Of a DNA stretch of 64,000 bases, positions 46,632 through 55,983 are shown piece by piece. Below the pieces are notes generated by a model that was not told the origin of the DNA, searched no databases, and worked only from the letters and a program-made list of their open reading frames with translations. The first letter of the stretch is position 1. Each line of letters opens with the position of its first letter. The translations under genes were made by a program, and so were the position numbers. Source of the DNA: Shinella yambaruensis (GTDB lineage: Bacteria; Pseudomonadota; Alphaproteobacteria; Rhizobiales; Rhizobiaceae). The stretch lies in assembly GCF_022899355.1 (NCBI RefSeq), contig NZ_JALJCK010000014.1, positions 62,001 through 126,000 of the forward strand, in the 5' to 3' direction.

Positions 46632-47934
46632 TGCGCGTCAGGATGTCCGGCGAGGGCAAGGGGGCGTCCGGCGCGATCCGGTAGAACCCGGCAAGCCGCG
46701 CCGCGCCATGCGCCGCGCTCTCCGCATCCGCCGCATGCACGCGGCCGATCTCCTCGCCCTTCTCCACCGTCGTGCCGAGCGGCAGCAGCCGGTCGAAACC
46801 GACGCGATGGTCGATCCCGTCGTCCGGGCGGCTGCGCCCGCCGCCGAGTTCGATGACGGCAAGGCCGAGCCCACGCGTGTCGCAGGCGGCAAGATAGCCG
46901 GAATGCGGCGCGATGACCGGCCGGATGACAGGGGCGGGCGCAAGATAGGCCTCCGGCCGCTCCATGAGGTCGGCCGGGCCGCCGAGCGCCTGCACCATGC
47001 GCCCGAACGTCTCGGCCGCCGCGCCGCTGGCAAGGGCCGTGGCGGCCCGGCCTTCGGCGGCGGCGATATCCCGCTCCAGCCCTGAGAGCACGAGCATTTC
47101 CGCCGCGAAGGCGAGCACGATGCGCTCCAGGCGCGTCCCGGCCTTCCCGCCCTTCAGGAAGGCGATGCAGTTGGCGATCTCGACGGCGTTGCCGGCGGCA
47201 TCCGCGAGCGGCTGGTTCATGTCGGTGATGAGGGCGGCGGTCGTGACCCCGGCCCCGTTCGCGACCGCGACCAGCGAGCGGGCCAGCGTCTCCGCCTCGC
47301 CCCTCTCCGCCATGAAGGCGCCGTTGCCGACCTTCACGTCGAGCACCAGCGACCGAAGGCCGGCGGCAAGCTTCTTGGAGAGGATGGAGGCGGTGATCAG
47401 CGGCACCGAATCGACCGTCGCCGTGACGTCGCGGATGGCATAGAGGCGCTTGTCGGCCGGCGCGAGATCCGCCGTCTGGCCGATGATGGCACAGCCGACC
47501 TCCCGGACCGTGCGGCGGAAGCGCTCGGCGGAGGGCATGATCGTGTAGCCGGGGATCGATTCCAGCTTGTCGAGCGTGCCGCCGGTATGGCCGAGGCCGC
47601 GGCCGGAGATCATCGGCACGGCAAGGCCGCAGGCTGCCGCGATCGGCGCCAGCATGAGGGAGACATTGTCGCCCACCCCGCCGGTCGAATGCTTGTCGGC
47701 GATCGGCCGGTCGATATCCGACCAGTCGAGCACATCGCCCGAATCGCGCATGGCGAGCGTCAGCGCGACGGTCTCCTCGCGCGCCATGCCGTTGAACCAG
47801 ACCGCCATGGCGAAGGCCGCCACCTGGCCTTCCGAGACGCTGCCATCCGTGAGGCCGGCGATGAAGCGGGCGATCTCCCCGGCGGTGAGGGGCTCGCCGT
47901 TCCGCTTGCGGCGGATCGTCTCCTGCGGGAGCAT
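46621..47934 (-). CDS. deoA: Thymidine phosphorylase
   Basis: A 437-residue enzyme that cleaves thymidine to thymine and deoxyribose 1-phosphate. The start MLPQETIRRKRNGEPL matches the family. The signature KHSTGGVGDNVS is near ~84, SGRGLGHTGGTLDKLE near ~114 and the phosphate/base contacts in LVLDVKVGNGAFM. The ATG at 47932-47934 lies one base after the deoC stop, so deoC and deoA are coupled at the end of the nucleoside operon. Confidence 0.97.
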   Translation of the reverse strand: MLPQETIRRKRNGEPLTAGEIARFIAGLTDGSVSEGQVAAFAMAVWFNGMAREETVALTLAMRDSGDVLDWSDIDRPIADKHSTGGVGDNVSLMLAPIAAACGLAVPMISGRGLGHTGGTLDKLESIPGYTIMPSAERFRRTVREVGCAIIGQTADLAPADKRLYAIRDVTATVDSVPLITASILSKKLAAGLRSLVLDVKVGNGAFMAERGEAETLARSLVAVANGAGVTTAALITDMNQPLADAAGNAVEIANCIAFLKGGKAGTRLERIVLAFAAEMLVLSGLERDIAAAEGRAATALASGAAAETFGRMVQALGGPADLMERPEAYLAPAPVIRPVIAPHSGYLAACDTRGLGLAVIELGGGRSRPDDGIDHRVGFDRLLPLGTTVEKGEEIGRVHAADAESAAHGAARLAGFYRIAPDAPLPSPDILTRISG

Positions 47935-47935
47935 G

Positions 47936-48709
47936 CTAGTAGCTCGCGGGCGGCGGCGGCGCGGACTGGCCGCCGAGCACGGAGAGGATGTCGCCGAGAA
48001 GGCCGGAGGCGCCGAAGCGGAAGGTTTGCGGCGTCGCCCAGCCTTCGCCGAGGATCGAGGCGGCAAGCGCGAGGTATTCGCCGGCATCGGCGACCGTGCG
48101 CACGCCGCCGGCCGGCTTGAAGCCGACCGGCTTGCCGCTGTCCCTGATCGCCGTCAGCATGATCTCGGCGGCCGGCAGGGTCGCATTGACGGACACTTTT
48201 CCGGTCGAGGTCTTGATGAAGTCGCTGCCGGCGGCAATGGCGAGGTCCGAAGCCTTGCGGATGAGCGCCGCATCCTTGATGTCGCCGGTTTCCAGGATGG
48301 TCTTGAGATGCACCGGCGGCGTGCAGGCGGCCTTGACCGCCGCCACCATCTCGCTCACCGCCGCCGCGTTGCCGGCGAGGAAGGCGCGATAGGGGATGAC
48401 GAGGTCGATCTCGTCAGCGCCGTCGGCGATCGCCTGCCGCGTCTCCGCCAGCACGTCCTCGACCGCAAGGTCGCCGGAGGGGAAGTTGACGACGGTCGCG
48501 ATCTTCACCGCGTGGCCCGCGCCGAGGATGCTCCGCGCCTGCGCCACGAAGCGCGGCCAGATGCAGATGGCGGCCGTGTTTCCGAAACGCGTCTGCGCCT
48601 GGGCGCAGAGCGTGTCGATGGCGGCGGCATCGCAGGTGTCGGTGAGGTCCGTCAGGTCGAGCAGCGAGAGCGCCTTCTGCGCGGTGGCCTTGATGCTGTC
48701 CTCATGCAT
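47936..48709 (-). CDS. deoC: Deoxyribose-phosphate aldolase
   Basis: A 257-residue class I aldolase that splits deoxyribose 5-phosphate into glyceraldehyde 3-phosphate and acetaldehyde. Key sequences are VVNFPSGD, ADEIDLVIPY, KTILETGD, the Schiff-base lysine in DFIKTSTGK and the second lysine in GFKPAGGVRT. The ATG at 48707-48709 lies within the end of the purine nucleoside phosphorylase gene (8-base overlap). It ends in a proline-rich APPPPASY tail. Confidence 0.97.
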   Translation of the reverse strand: MHEDSIKATAQKALSLLDLTDLTDTCDAAAIDTLCAQAQTRFGNTAAICIWPRFVAQARSILGAGHAVKIATVVNFPSGDLAVEDVLAETRQAIADGADEIDLVIPYRAFLAGNAAAVSEMVAAVKAACTPPVHLKTILETGDIKDAALIRKASDLAIAAGSDFIKTSTGKVSVNATLPAAEIMLTAIRDSGKPVGFKPAGGVRTVADAGEYLALAASILGEGWATPQTFRFGASGLLGDILSVLGGQSAPPPPASY

Positions 48710-49514
48710 GGTCTTCGTCTCCGCCCGCAATCATTTCGGCAAGGATCGCGGCAAGCCGCTTCCCGCCGATCGGGGCCATGTCCTTGGTTTCGTGATGGCT
48801 GAGTTCGCCGCCCGTCATGCCGGCACCGAAATTGGTGATGACCGAGGCGGCGGCGACCTTCAGGCCGAGATGGCGGGCGATCAGCACTTCCGGCACGGTC
48901 GACATGCCGACGGCATCGGCGCCGAGGACGCGCGCCATGCGAATCTCCGCCGGCGTTTCGAAGTTCGGTCCCGAGAACCACATATAGACGCCGGAGGACA
49001 GCGGGATGGCCAGTTTTGCGGCTGCCCTGTGCATGCGGGCGGCAAGGTCCGCGTCATAGGCATTGGTCATGCCGACGAAGCGGTCGTCGCTGTCGATGCC
49101 GATCAGCGGATTGGCGCCGGAAAAATTGATGTGGTCGGAAATGCGCATGACCGAGCCGGGCGGCATGTCCTCGCGCAGCGAGCCTGCCGAATTGGTGAGG
49201 ATGAGCGACGTGACGCCGAGCCCCTTCAGCACCTCGATGGGCGGACGCATGGCATTGGCGTCGCCGCGTTCGTAATAGTGCACGCGGCCGGACAGCACGA
49301 TGACCGGCACCGCGCCGAGCGTGCCGATGACCATTTCGCCGGCGTGTCCCGAGACGGAACCGACGGGAAAACTCGGCAGGTCCGAATAGGGTATGCACAG
49401 CGGGTTCTCGACGGCCTCGACAAGCGAACCGAGGCCGGAGCCGAGCACGATGCCGTAGCGCGGCAGCACGCCGCCGAGGCGGGCGCGAAGGAGTTCTGTC
49501 GTTTCCGCGCTCAT
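48702..49514 (-). CDS. Purine nucleoside phosphorylase (trimeric NP-I type)
   Basis: A 270-residue enzyme of the trimeric (PunA/human PNP-like) group, which cleaves (deoxy)inosine and (deoxy)guanosine. Visible motifs are GIVLGSGLGSL (~21-31), SGRVHYYERGD (~75-85), LILTNSAGSLREDM, GVYMWFSGPNFETPAEI (~180) and the C-terminal VITNFGAGMTGGELSH. It starts at 49514, overlapping the cdd stop by 4 bases, and overlaps deoC by 8, so the whole run is translationally coupled. Confidence 0.95.
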   Translation of the reverse strand: MSAETTELLRARLGGVLPRYGIVLGSGLGSLVEAVENPLCIPYSDLPSFPVGSVSGHAGEMVIGTLGAVPVIVLSGRVHYYERGDANAMRPPIEVLKGLGVTSLILTNSAGSLREDMPPGSVMRISDHINFSGANPLIGIDSDDRFVGMTNAYDADLAARMHRAAAKLAIPLSSGVYMWFSGPNFETPAEIRMARVLGADAVGMSTVPEVLIARHLGLKVAAASVITNFGAGMTGGELSHHETKDMAPIGGKRLAAILAEMIAGGDEDHA

Positions 49515-49903
49515 CCGATCACATCCGTCGCAAAGCCGTGCGGCAGCAATTCTTCCATGGTCATGGTCTTCTTCACCCCGGCCTCGTCGCACAGGTAGAT
49601 CGGCGTCCTGGCGGTGGCGAATTCCGCGATCTTCTGCCGGCAGCCGCCGCAGGGCGGGCAGAGCGGCAGCTTCTCGGCGACGACGGCCATTTCGACGATT
49701 TTTTTGTTGCCGGCCATGATCATGTGGCTGATGGCGGTCGGCTCGGCGCACCAGCCCTGCGGGAAGGACAGGTTCTCGATATTGGCGCCGGCATAGATCC
49801 GGCCGTCCTCGGCGCGGATCGCCGCGCCGACGGGGAATTTCGAATAGGGCGCGTGCGCGAAGGCCATCGCGGCGCGCGCCGCCTCGAAGAGGTCGTGGGA
49901 CAT
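49511..49903 (-). CDS. cdd: Cytidine deaminase
   Basis: A 130-residue zinc enzyme of the homotetrameric type that converts cytidine and deoxycytidine to (deoxy)uridine. The substrate-binding FPVGAAIRAEDGRIYAGANIEN is followed by the active site WCAEPTAI (zinc Cys, catalytic Glu), and the other two zinc cysteines are in PPCGGCRQ. The ATG at 49901-49903 lies 2 bases after the permease stop, and it overlaps the phosphorylase start by 4. Confidence 0.96.
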   Translation of the reverse strand: MSHDLFEAARAAMAFAHAPYSKFPVGAAIRAEDGRIYAGANIENLSFPQGWCAEPTAISHMIMAGNKKIVEMAVVAEKLPLCPPCGGCRQKIAEFATARTPIYLCDEAGVKKTMTMEELLPHGFATDVIG

Positions 49904-49905
49904 TT

Positions 49906-50877
49906 TCAGCGCTCCTTGACGTAGGGCACGCCGCCGGCCTTCGGCGGAATGGCCTTGCCGATGAAGCCTGCAAGCAGGATCACCGTCAGGATATAGGGCA
50001 GCGCCTGCATGAACTGTACCGGCACCCTGCCGATCAGCGGGAAGGCGTAGCCCTGGTAGCGGATGGCGAAGGCATCGAGGAAGCCGAAGAGCAGGCAGGC
50101 GAAGAGGATGTTCTTCGGCCGCCACTTGGCGAAGATGAGGGCCGCGAGCGCGATATAGCCCTTGCCCGCCGTCATGCCCTTGGTGAAGCCGGCATTGGCG
50201 GCAAGCGAAAGGTAGGCGCCGGCAATGCCGCACAGGATGCCGCAGCAGATGACGGCGCGGTAGCGCAGCCAGATCACCGAGATGCCGGCCGTATCGACCG
50301 CGCCCGGATTCTCGCCGACGGCGCGAAGGCGAAGGCCGAAGCGCGTGCGGTAGAGGATCCACCAGCTCGCCGGCACCATCAGGAAGGCGAGATAGGTCAG
50401 CGGCGAATGGCCGGACAGCAGGCCCGAATAGAGCGGGCCGAGGATCGGCACCTCGCGCACCGCATCGGCAAACGGCAGCGTGATCCGCCCGAAGCGGCCG
50501 TCCTCCGTCAGCGCCGGCGTGCGCCCGCCCTGGCGGAACCAGGCCTCGCCGAGGATGACCGTGGAGCCGGCGACGACGAAGTTGATGGCGACGCCCGAGA
50601 CGATCTGGCTGCCGCGCTGGGTGATCGAGGCATAGCCGTGCACCAGCGAGAGCAGCACCGAGACGAGCACGGCGGCGAAAAGCCCCATCATCACGGATTG
50701 GCTGATATAGGCGACGCAGCCGGCGGCGAAGGCCGCGCCCAGCATCTTGCCTTCGAGCCCGATGTCGAAGACGCCGGCTCGTTCGGTGAAGAGGCCGGCA
50801 AGCGCGGCAAGGATCAGCGGCGTCGAGAGGCGGACGGTCGACTGGGCCAGCTCGATGAAGACCTGAAAGAAATCCAT
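49906..50877 (-). CDS. Nucleoside ABC transporter permease 2 (BMP-associated)
   Basis: A 323-residue inner-membrane permease of the branched-chain/ribose type (BPD_transp_2) with 8-10 helices. Conserved stretches are IGLEGKMLGAAFAAG, GSQIVSGVAINFV, RAVGENPGAVDTAGI (the coupling-loop region) and FAIRYQG near the end. It is paired with the 377-residue permease 5 bases upstream and an ATPase, and is followed directly by cdd. The nucleoside substrate is inferred from this context and from the BMP binding protein. Confidence 0.92.
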   Translation of the reverse strand: MDFFQVFIELAQSTVRLSTPLILAALAGLFTERAGVFDIGLEGKMLGAAFAAGCVAYISQSVMMGLFAAVLVSVLLSLVHGYASITQRGSQIVSGVAINFVVAGSTVILGEAWFRQGGRTPALTEDGRFGRITLPFADAVREVPILGPLYSGLLSGHSPLTYLAFLMVPASWWILYRTRFGLRLRAVGENPGAVDTAGISVIWLRYRAVICCGILCGIAGAYLSLAANAGFTKGMTAGKGYIALAALIFAKWRPKNILFACLLFGFLDAFAIRYQGYAFPLIGRVPVQFMQALPYILTVILLAGFIGKAIPPKAGGVPYVKER

Positions 50878-50882
50878 TGATA

Positions 50883-52016
50883 TCAGGCTCCCTTGGTGGC
50901 GGCGACGTTGCGCGTCTTCGGCGACAGCCCGAGGACGAGGCGCGTGATGGCCGGGCGGAACATGTGCTCGAGCGCGCCGGCAAACAGGATGACGAGGCCC
51001 TGGATGATGACGATCATGTCACGCGAGATCGAGGGCATCTCGAAGGAGATTTCCGCCCCGCCCTGGTAGAGCATGCCGAAGAGCAGCGCGGCGGGAATGA
51101 TGCCCGCCGGATGCGAGCGGCCCATCAGCGCCACGGCGATGCCGACGAAGCCCGCGCCCTGCACGAAGTCGAGCTGCATGCGGAACTGCTCGCCCATGAT
51201 CGGGTTCAGCGCCATCATGCCGGCCAGCCCGCCCGAGATCATCATCGTGATGACGATGATCTTCGCCTCCTTGATGCCGGCATAGCGCGCGGCGGCGGGG
51301 CTGTGGCCCATGGTGCGCATCTCGTAGCCGAGCCGCGTGCGCCAGATCAGCACCCAGACGCCGAAGGCGGCAAGAAGCGCCAGCAGGAAGGAAATGTTGA
51401 ACGGCGCCGTGCCGACGGAAAGGCCGAAGATCGACATCAGCCAGTCGAGCTTGGGCAGCTGGCCGCCGGCATCGAAGGTGCGGGTTTCCAGCGACATGGA
51501 GCCGAGCGGCTTGAACACCTTGTTGAGCAGGTAGTTCATCAGGCTGGCGGCGATGAAGTTGAACATGATCGTCGTGATGACGATATGGCTGCCGCGCCTG
51601 GCCAGCAGCCAGCCGGGGATCAGCGCCCAGAGCGCGCCGAAGAAGGCGGCGCCGAGGATCGCGATCGGGAAGACGAGATACCAGGGCAGCGTGTGGTCGA
51701 AGGACAGGCAGGCGAGCGCCACGCCGATGCCGCCTATATAGGCCTGCCCCTCGCCGCCGATGTTGAACAGGCCGCAATGGAAGGCGACGGCCACGGCAAG
51801 GCCGGTGAAGATGAAGGTGGTCGTATAGTAGAGCGTGAAGCCGATATATTCGCCGCGGCCGAAGGCCCCGTTGATCATGTGGTAGGCGGCTTCCAGCGGG
51901 CTTTCGCCGACGATGAGCACGACGAGGCCGGAAATCAGGAAGGCGACGGCGAGATTGACGAGCGGGATCAGGCCGTATTCGGCCCAGCCGGGCAGTTTCG
52001 CGTGCGGGACACTCAT
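50883..52016 (-). CDS. Nucleoside ABC transporter permease 1 (BMP-associated)
   Basis: A 377-residue BPD_transp_2 permease with about ten helices. Characteristic sequences are FNIGGEGQAYIGGIGVAL, GSHIVITTIMFNFIAASLMNYL and RTMGHSPAAARYAGI. It overlaps the ATPase stop by 4 bases (ATGA). With the 323-residue permease it forms a heterodimeric channel like those of bacterial NupP/NupQ-type nucleoside importers. Confidence 0.92.
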   Translation of the reverse strand: MSVPHAKLPGWAEYGLIPLVNLAVAFLISGLVVLIVGESPLEAAYHMINGAFGRGEYIGFTLYYTTTFIFTGLAVAVAFHCGLFNIGGEGQAYIGGIGVALACLSFDHTLPWYLVFPIAILGAAFFGALWALIPGWLLARRGSHIVITTIMFNFIAASLMNYLLNKVFKPLGSMSLETRTFDAGGQLPKLDWLMSIFGLSVGTAPFNISFLLALLAAFGVWVLIWRTRLGYEMRTMGHSPAAARYAGIKEAKIIVITMMISGGLAGMMALNPIMGEQFRMQLDFVQGAGFVGIAVALMGRSHPAGIIPAALLFGMLYQGGAEISFEMPSISRDMIVIIQGLVILFAGALEHMFRPAITRLVLGLSPKTRNVAATKGA

Positions 52017-53548
52017 TCCGCGGCCTCCTTCCGGCCTTCCACCCCGGCCATCAGGAGGCCGAGTTCTCCTTCGCTGGCGTCGGGCGTGCGCTCGCCGACG
52101 ACGCGGCCGGCGAACATGACCAGGATGCGGTCGGACAGCGCGCGGATCTCGTCGAGCTCGACCGAGACGAGCAGCACCGCCTTGCCCTGGTCGCGCATCT
52201 CGATGATGCGCCTGTGGATGAACTCGATGGCGCCGACATCGACGCCGCGCGTCGGCTGGCCGATGACCAGCACGTCCGGATCGCGCTCCATCTCGCGCGC
52301 CAGCACGATCTTCTGCTGGTTGCCGCCGGAGAAATTGGCGGTCTTCAGCCGCGGGTTCGGCGGGCGGATGTCATAGGCGGCGATCTTCTCCTCCGCATCG
52401 GCGCGGATGGCGTCGATGTCGAGCAGCATGCCCTTGCGGTACTTCGGATCGTCGTGGTAGCCGAGGATGGCGTTCTCGCTCTCCTCGAATTTCAGCACGA
52501 GGCCGACATGGTGCCGGTCCTCCGGCACATGGGCGAGGCCGCGCTTGCGCAGCTCGGCCGGGTCGGCATGGCCTGTGACGTCGATGGGCTTGCCGTTCAG
52601 CAGCACGGTGCCGGATTTCGCGCGGCGGATGCCGGAGATCGCCTCCAGCAGCTCCGACTGGCCGTTGCCGGCAACGCCGGCAATGCCGACGATCTCGCCG
52701 GCGCGGATGTCGAAGGAGACGTCGTCGACCATGGTCACGCCGCGGCTGTCGCGCACGGTGAGGTTCTTCACCGAGAGCTTGACGTCGGCCGGCTTCGCCT
52801 CGCCCTTTTCGACGCGCAGCAGAACGCGGCGGCCGACCATCAGCTCGGCCAGCTCCTCCACCGAGGTTTCCTTCGTCGTGCGCGTCGCCACCATCTCGCC
52901 GCGGCGCATGACGGAGACCTCGTCGGTGATCGCCATGATCTCACGCAGCTTGTGGGTTATGAGGAGGACGGTTTTGCCCTCGGCCTTCAGCTGTTCGAGG
53001 ATGCGGAAGAGGTGGTCGGCCTCGGCCGGCGTCAGGACGCCCGTCGGCTCGTCGAGGATGAGGATATCGGCCCTGCGGTAGAGCGCCTTCAGGATCTCCA
53101 CGCGCTGCTGGATGCCGACCGGCAGTTCCTCGATGACGGCGTCCGGATCGACCTCCAGCGCATATTCCTTCTCCAGCCGCTTCAGCTCGGCGCGCGCCTT
53201 GGTGATGCCGGCATTGAGGATCTGGCTCTCTTCCGCGCCGAGCATGATGTTCTCCAGCACGGTGAAATTCTCCACCAGCATGAAATGCTGGTGCACCATG
53301 CCGATGCCGGCGGCGATCGCCGCGTTCGGATCGCGGATATCGGCCTTCCGGCCGTCGACGAGGATGTCGCCATGGTCGGCCTGGTAGAAGCCGTAGAGGA
53401 TCGACATGAGGGTGGATTTGCCGGCGCCGTTTTCGCCGATGATGCCGTGAATGGTACCCTTGCGGACCTTCAGGTTGATGTTCCGGTTGGCGTGGACGAG
53501 GCCGAAGCTCTTGTCGATGCCCTGCAGTTCGATTGCCAATTCGCTCAT
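52013..53548 (-). CDS. Nucleoside ABC transporter ATPase (double NBD)
   Basis: A 511-residue ATPase of the sugar/nucleoside type with two nucleotide-binding domains. The first has Walker A GENGAGKST (~38) and Walker B ILILDEPTGVL. The second half has the degenerate P-loop GVAGNGQSE and NFSGGNQQK with VLVIGQPTRGVD, the same division of labour seen in RbsA-type proteins. It begins the operon ATPase-permease-permease-cdd-PNP-deoC-deoA. Its binding protein is encoded separately at 54041-55033. Confidence 0.94.
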   Translation of the reverse strand: MSELAIELQGIDKSFGLVHANRNINLKVRKGTIHGIIGENGAGKSTLMSILYGFYQADHGDILVDGRKADIRDPNAAIAAGIGMVHQHFMLVENFTVLENIMLGAEESQILNAGITKARAELKRLEKEYALEVDPDAVIEELPVGIQQRVEILKALYRRADILILDEPTGVLTPAEADHLFRILEQLKAEGKTVLLITHKLREIMAITDEVSVMRRGEMVATRTTKETSVEELAELMVGRRVLLRVEKGEAKPADVKLSVKNLTVRDSRGVTMVDDVSFDIRAGEIVGIAGVAGNGQSELLEAISGIRRAKSGTVLLNGKPIDVTGHADPAELRKRGLAHVPEDRHHVGLVLKFEESENAILGYHDDPKYRKGMLLDIDAIRADAEEKIAAYDIRPPNPRLKTANFSGGNQQKIVLAREMERDPDVLVIGQPTRGVDVGAIEFIHRRIIEMRDQGKAVLLVSVELDEIRALSDRILVMFAGRVVGERTPDASEGELGLLMAGVEGRKEAAE

Positions 53549-53703
53549 GACGATCCACTCTTACGGGGATTTGAGGCCGACGGGCCTTTCGGCCGACCGG
53601 TCTTAGTCTTGTTGCTTCCGCCGCCCTTGTCCAGTCCGATTGCGGGCCCGGGCCTCTGCCGCTATAGCTCCTGCCGCCCGGCATTCGGCCGAGGAGGAAA
53701 GCC

Positions 53704-53934
53704 ATGACCATGCCCGACCGCCCCGACGAGACCGGGGCCGACCGCCTCGCCCGCCTGGAGGAACACGTCGCCCATCAGGCCAACACGATCGAGGAACTCT
53801 CCGACCAGCTCGCCGAGCAATGGCGCGTGGTCGAGCAACTGCGGTCGAAGCTCGACCGGCTGACGGAACGTTTCCTCGCGCTGGAAGAGGGCTCTCTCGA
53901 CGCCCCGGCCATCACCCGCCCGCCGCATTACTGA
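53704..53934 (+). CDS. slyX: SlyX family protein
   Basis: A 76-residue coiled-coil protein of the SlyX family: RLARLEEHVAHQANTIEELSDQLAEQWRVVEQL is a heptad-patterned helix and the C-terminus ends with the family hallmark RPPHY. A strong GAGGAGGAAA site precedes the ATG. Function is unknown. It is the only plus-strand gene in this stretch and separates the nucleoside binding-protein gene from the ATPase operon. Confidence 0.9.
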   Translation: MTMPDRPDETGADRLARLEEHVAHQANTIEELSDQLAEQWRVVEQLRSKLDRLTERFLALEEGSLDAPAITRPPHY

Positions 53935-54001
53935 AGCACGTCCAGCAGGCGCGCACCGGTTTGCCTGCGCAAGGCAAGCCCGGGATCCGGGAAGACGGAA
54001 T

Positions 54002-54030
54002 CGGCCCGTCTGCGCGATGCAAACGGGCCG
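54002..54030 (-). terminator. Probable terminator after the BMP-family gene
   Basis: CGGCCCGT (54002-54009) pairs perfectly with ACGGGCCG (54023-54030). It lies just downstream of the minus-strand stop at 54041. The following U-run is weak (ATTCCGTCTTCC), so termination may be partial. Confidence 0.55.
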
Positions 54031-54040
54031 TCGCTGCCGC

Positions 54041-55033
54041 TTAGTAGGGGCAGGTCTCGTCCGACATGTAGTCGTGCACCTTCACCGTGCCGGCGATGAT
54101 GTCGGCGCGGGCCTTGTCGACCGCGGCCTTCATTTCCGGGGTGATGAGCGGCGCGTTGTTCTCGTCCATGGCGACGTCGACGCCGTTCTCCTTGAGGCCC
54201 AGCACGTTGACGCCGGGCTGGAACGTGTCGTTCTTGGCGGTGATGAACGCGTCGTAGACGGCGACGTCGACGCGCTTGACCATGGAGGTCAGCACCTTGC
54301 CCGGATGCAGGCCGTTCTGGTTGGAATCGACGCCGATGCCGAGCTTGCCCGCATCGACGGCCGCCTGGAGGACGCCCACGCCCGTGCCGCCGGCCGCGTG
54401 GTAGACCACGTCGGAGCCCTGGTCGAACTGCGACTTGGCGATCTCCCCGCCCTTGACCGGGTCGTTCCAGGCATCCGGCGTCGTGCCCGTATAGGCTTCG
54501 AGCACGTTCATGTCGGAGCCGAGCGACTTGACGCCGCCGATATAGCCGCAGGCGAACTTGTGGATCAGCGGGATATCCATGCCGCCGACGAACGAGACGG
54601 TCTTCGTCTTGGACGCCATGCCGGCGAGGATGCCGGCGAGCCAGCCGCCTTCCTCTTCCTTGAAGACGACCGAACGGACGTTCGGCTTGTCGACGACCAT
54701 GTCGATGATGGCGAATTTGGTGTCCGGATATTCGGCCGCGACCTTCTCGAGCTGGGCCGCCCAGGAGAAGCCGGCCATCACGATCGGGTTGTTGCCGTCG
54801 CTGGCGAAGCGCCGGAGCGCCTGCTCGCGCTGGGCGTCATTGGCGATTTCGAAGTCGCGATATTCGATACCGGTCTCGGCCTTGAACTTCTCCGCGCCGT
54901 TATAGGCTGCCTCGTTGAACGACTTGTCGAACTTGCCGCCGAGGTCATAGATGATCGCCGGCTTGATGTCCGCGGCAAACGCGCTTGCCGACATGGCGGC
55001 CGTGGCAAGAAGGGTGAGAAGGGTTTTTTTCAT
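54041..55033 (-). CDS. BMP-family nucleoside-binding protein of the ABC importer
   Basis: A 330-residue periplasmic binding protein. The signal peptide MKKTLLTLLATAAMSASAFA is followed by ADIKPA, with no lipobox cysteine, so it is soluble rather than a lipoprotein. Family motifs are IIYDLGGKFDKSFNEAAYNGAE, KEEEGGWLAGILAGM, VSFVGGMDIPLIHKFACGY and VVYHAAGGTGVGVLQAA. BMP (PnrA/Med-like) proteins bind purine nucleosides. Its own transcription unit ahead of the ATPase operon allows much higher expression of the binding protein. Confidence 0.93.
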   Translation of the reverse strand: MKKTLLTLLATAAMSASAFAADIKPAIIYDLGGKFDKSFNEAAYNGAEKFKAETGIEYRDFEIANDAQREQALRRFASDGNNPIVMAGFSWAAQLEKVAAEYPDTKFAIIDMVVDKPNVRSVVFKEEEGGWLAGILAGMASKTKTVSFVGGMDIPLIHKFACGYIGGVKSLGSDMNVLEAYTGTTPDAWNDPVKGGEIAKSQFDQGSDVVYHAAGGTGVGVLQAAVDAGKLGIGVDSNQNGLHPGKVLTSMVKRVDVAVYDAFITAKNDTFQPGVNVLGLKENGVDVAMDENNAPLITPEMKAAVDKARADIIAGTVKVHDYMSDETCPY

Positions 55034-55183
55034 TGTGCAGCCCTGTTCGCTATTGGTTTTATAGGGACCTTCCGCGTGGGCGCCCGAAAGGCGCGCAACG
55101 GAGCCACCGACCCGTTCCCTTGGGTCAGGCTGGCGGCATCCTTGCACGGCTCCGGGAAAAATTCACCAGAAATTTTTCAACTG

Positions 55184-55223
55184 GTAAAAAATAGAAGCCG
55201 CCGCGAAAGCCCTTCGCGGCGGC
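55184..55223 (-). terminator. Rho-independent terminator after msrA
   Basis: GCCGCCGCGAA (55197-55207) pairs perfectly with TTCGCGGCGGC (55213-55223), an 11-bp stem. On the minus strand it is followed by TTCTATTTTTTA. It ends the msrA message before the BMP promoter. Confidence 0.92.
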
Positions 55224-55250
55224 GCGCATCCTTTTGAAAATTCTGCGAAA

Positions 55251-55901
55251 TCAGCCGATGGCGCAGGAAACGCCCGTGCCCCGCAGGCCGCAATAGCCGC
55301 CCGGGTTCTTGGCAAGATATTGCTGGTGCACATCCTCGGCGAAGTAGAACGGCCCGGCCTCGGCGATCTCGGTGGTGATCCTGTCGGTGCGTCCCGCCGC
55401 CGTCAGCGCGGCCTGGTAGGCGTCGCGCACGCGGCGCGCGGTCGCAAGGTCCGCCGCGTCGTCGAGATAGATCGCCGAGCGGTAGGTGGTGCCGATATCG
55501 TTGCCCTGGCGCATGCCCTGGGTCGGGTCATGCGCCTCGAAAAACGCCTTCAGCAGCGTCTCCAGGCTCACCTCGGCGGGATCGTAGACGACGCGCACGA
55601 CCTCGGCATGGCCGGTCAGGCCCGTCGTCGTCTCGTGATAGGTCGGGTTGGGCGTGAAGCCGCCGGAATAGCCGGCCGCCGTCACATGGACGCCCGGGAT
55701 CTTCCAGAGCAGCCGCTCGGCGCCCCAGAAGCAGCCCATGCCGAGCAGCACGGTCTTGAAACCGTCCGGATAGGGACCTTCCAGCGGCCGGCCGTTGACG
55801 AAGTGGGTCTTGGACGTCGGGATGGGTTCGGCGCGGCCTGGCAGGGCTGCGCCGGGCGCGGGCATGACGGTCTTCTTGTTGAACATGTCGATCAGGAACA
55901 T
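55251..55901 (-). CDS. msrA: Peptide-methionine (S)-S-oxide reductase
   Basis: A 216-residue repair enzyme. The catalytic Cys57 is in [11 protein letters not shown], with [27 protein letters not shown] and [16 protein letters not shown] conserved, and recycling cysteines near the end (YCGL and SCAIG). The ATG at 55899-55901 has a full AGGAGG; a second Met follows at 55886. It is a monocistronic, terminator-bounded gene. Confidence 0.97.
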   Translation of the reverse strand: MFLIDMFNKKTVMPAPGAALPGRAEPIPTSKTHFVNGRPLEGPYPDGFKTVLLGMGCFWGAERLLWKIPGVHVTAAGYSGGFTPNPTYHETTTGLTGHAEVVRVVYDPAEVSLETLLKAFFEAHDPTQGMRQGNDIGTTYRSAIYLDDAADLATARRVRDAYQAALTAAGRTDRITTEIAEAGPFYFAEDVHQQYLAKNPGGYCGLRGTGVSCAIG

Positions 55902-55983
55902 TTCTGGCCTCCTGGCCGGTTGGGCAATTCCAGCGAAGGTGCAAAGCGTCTGGCTTGGCGGCACCTGCGCGAAAAGGCGTGTT

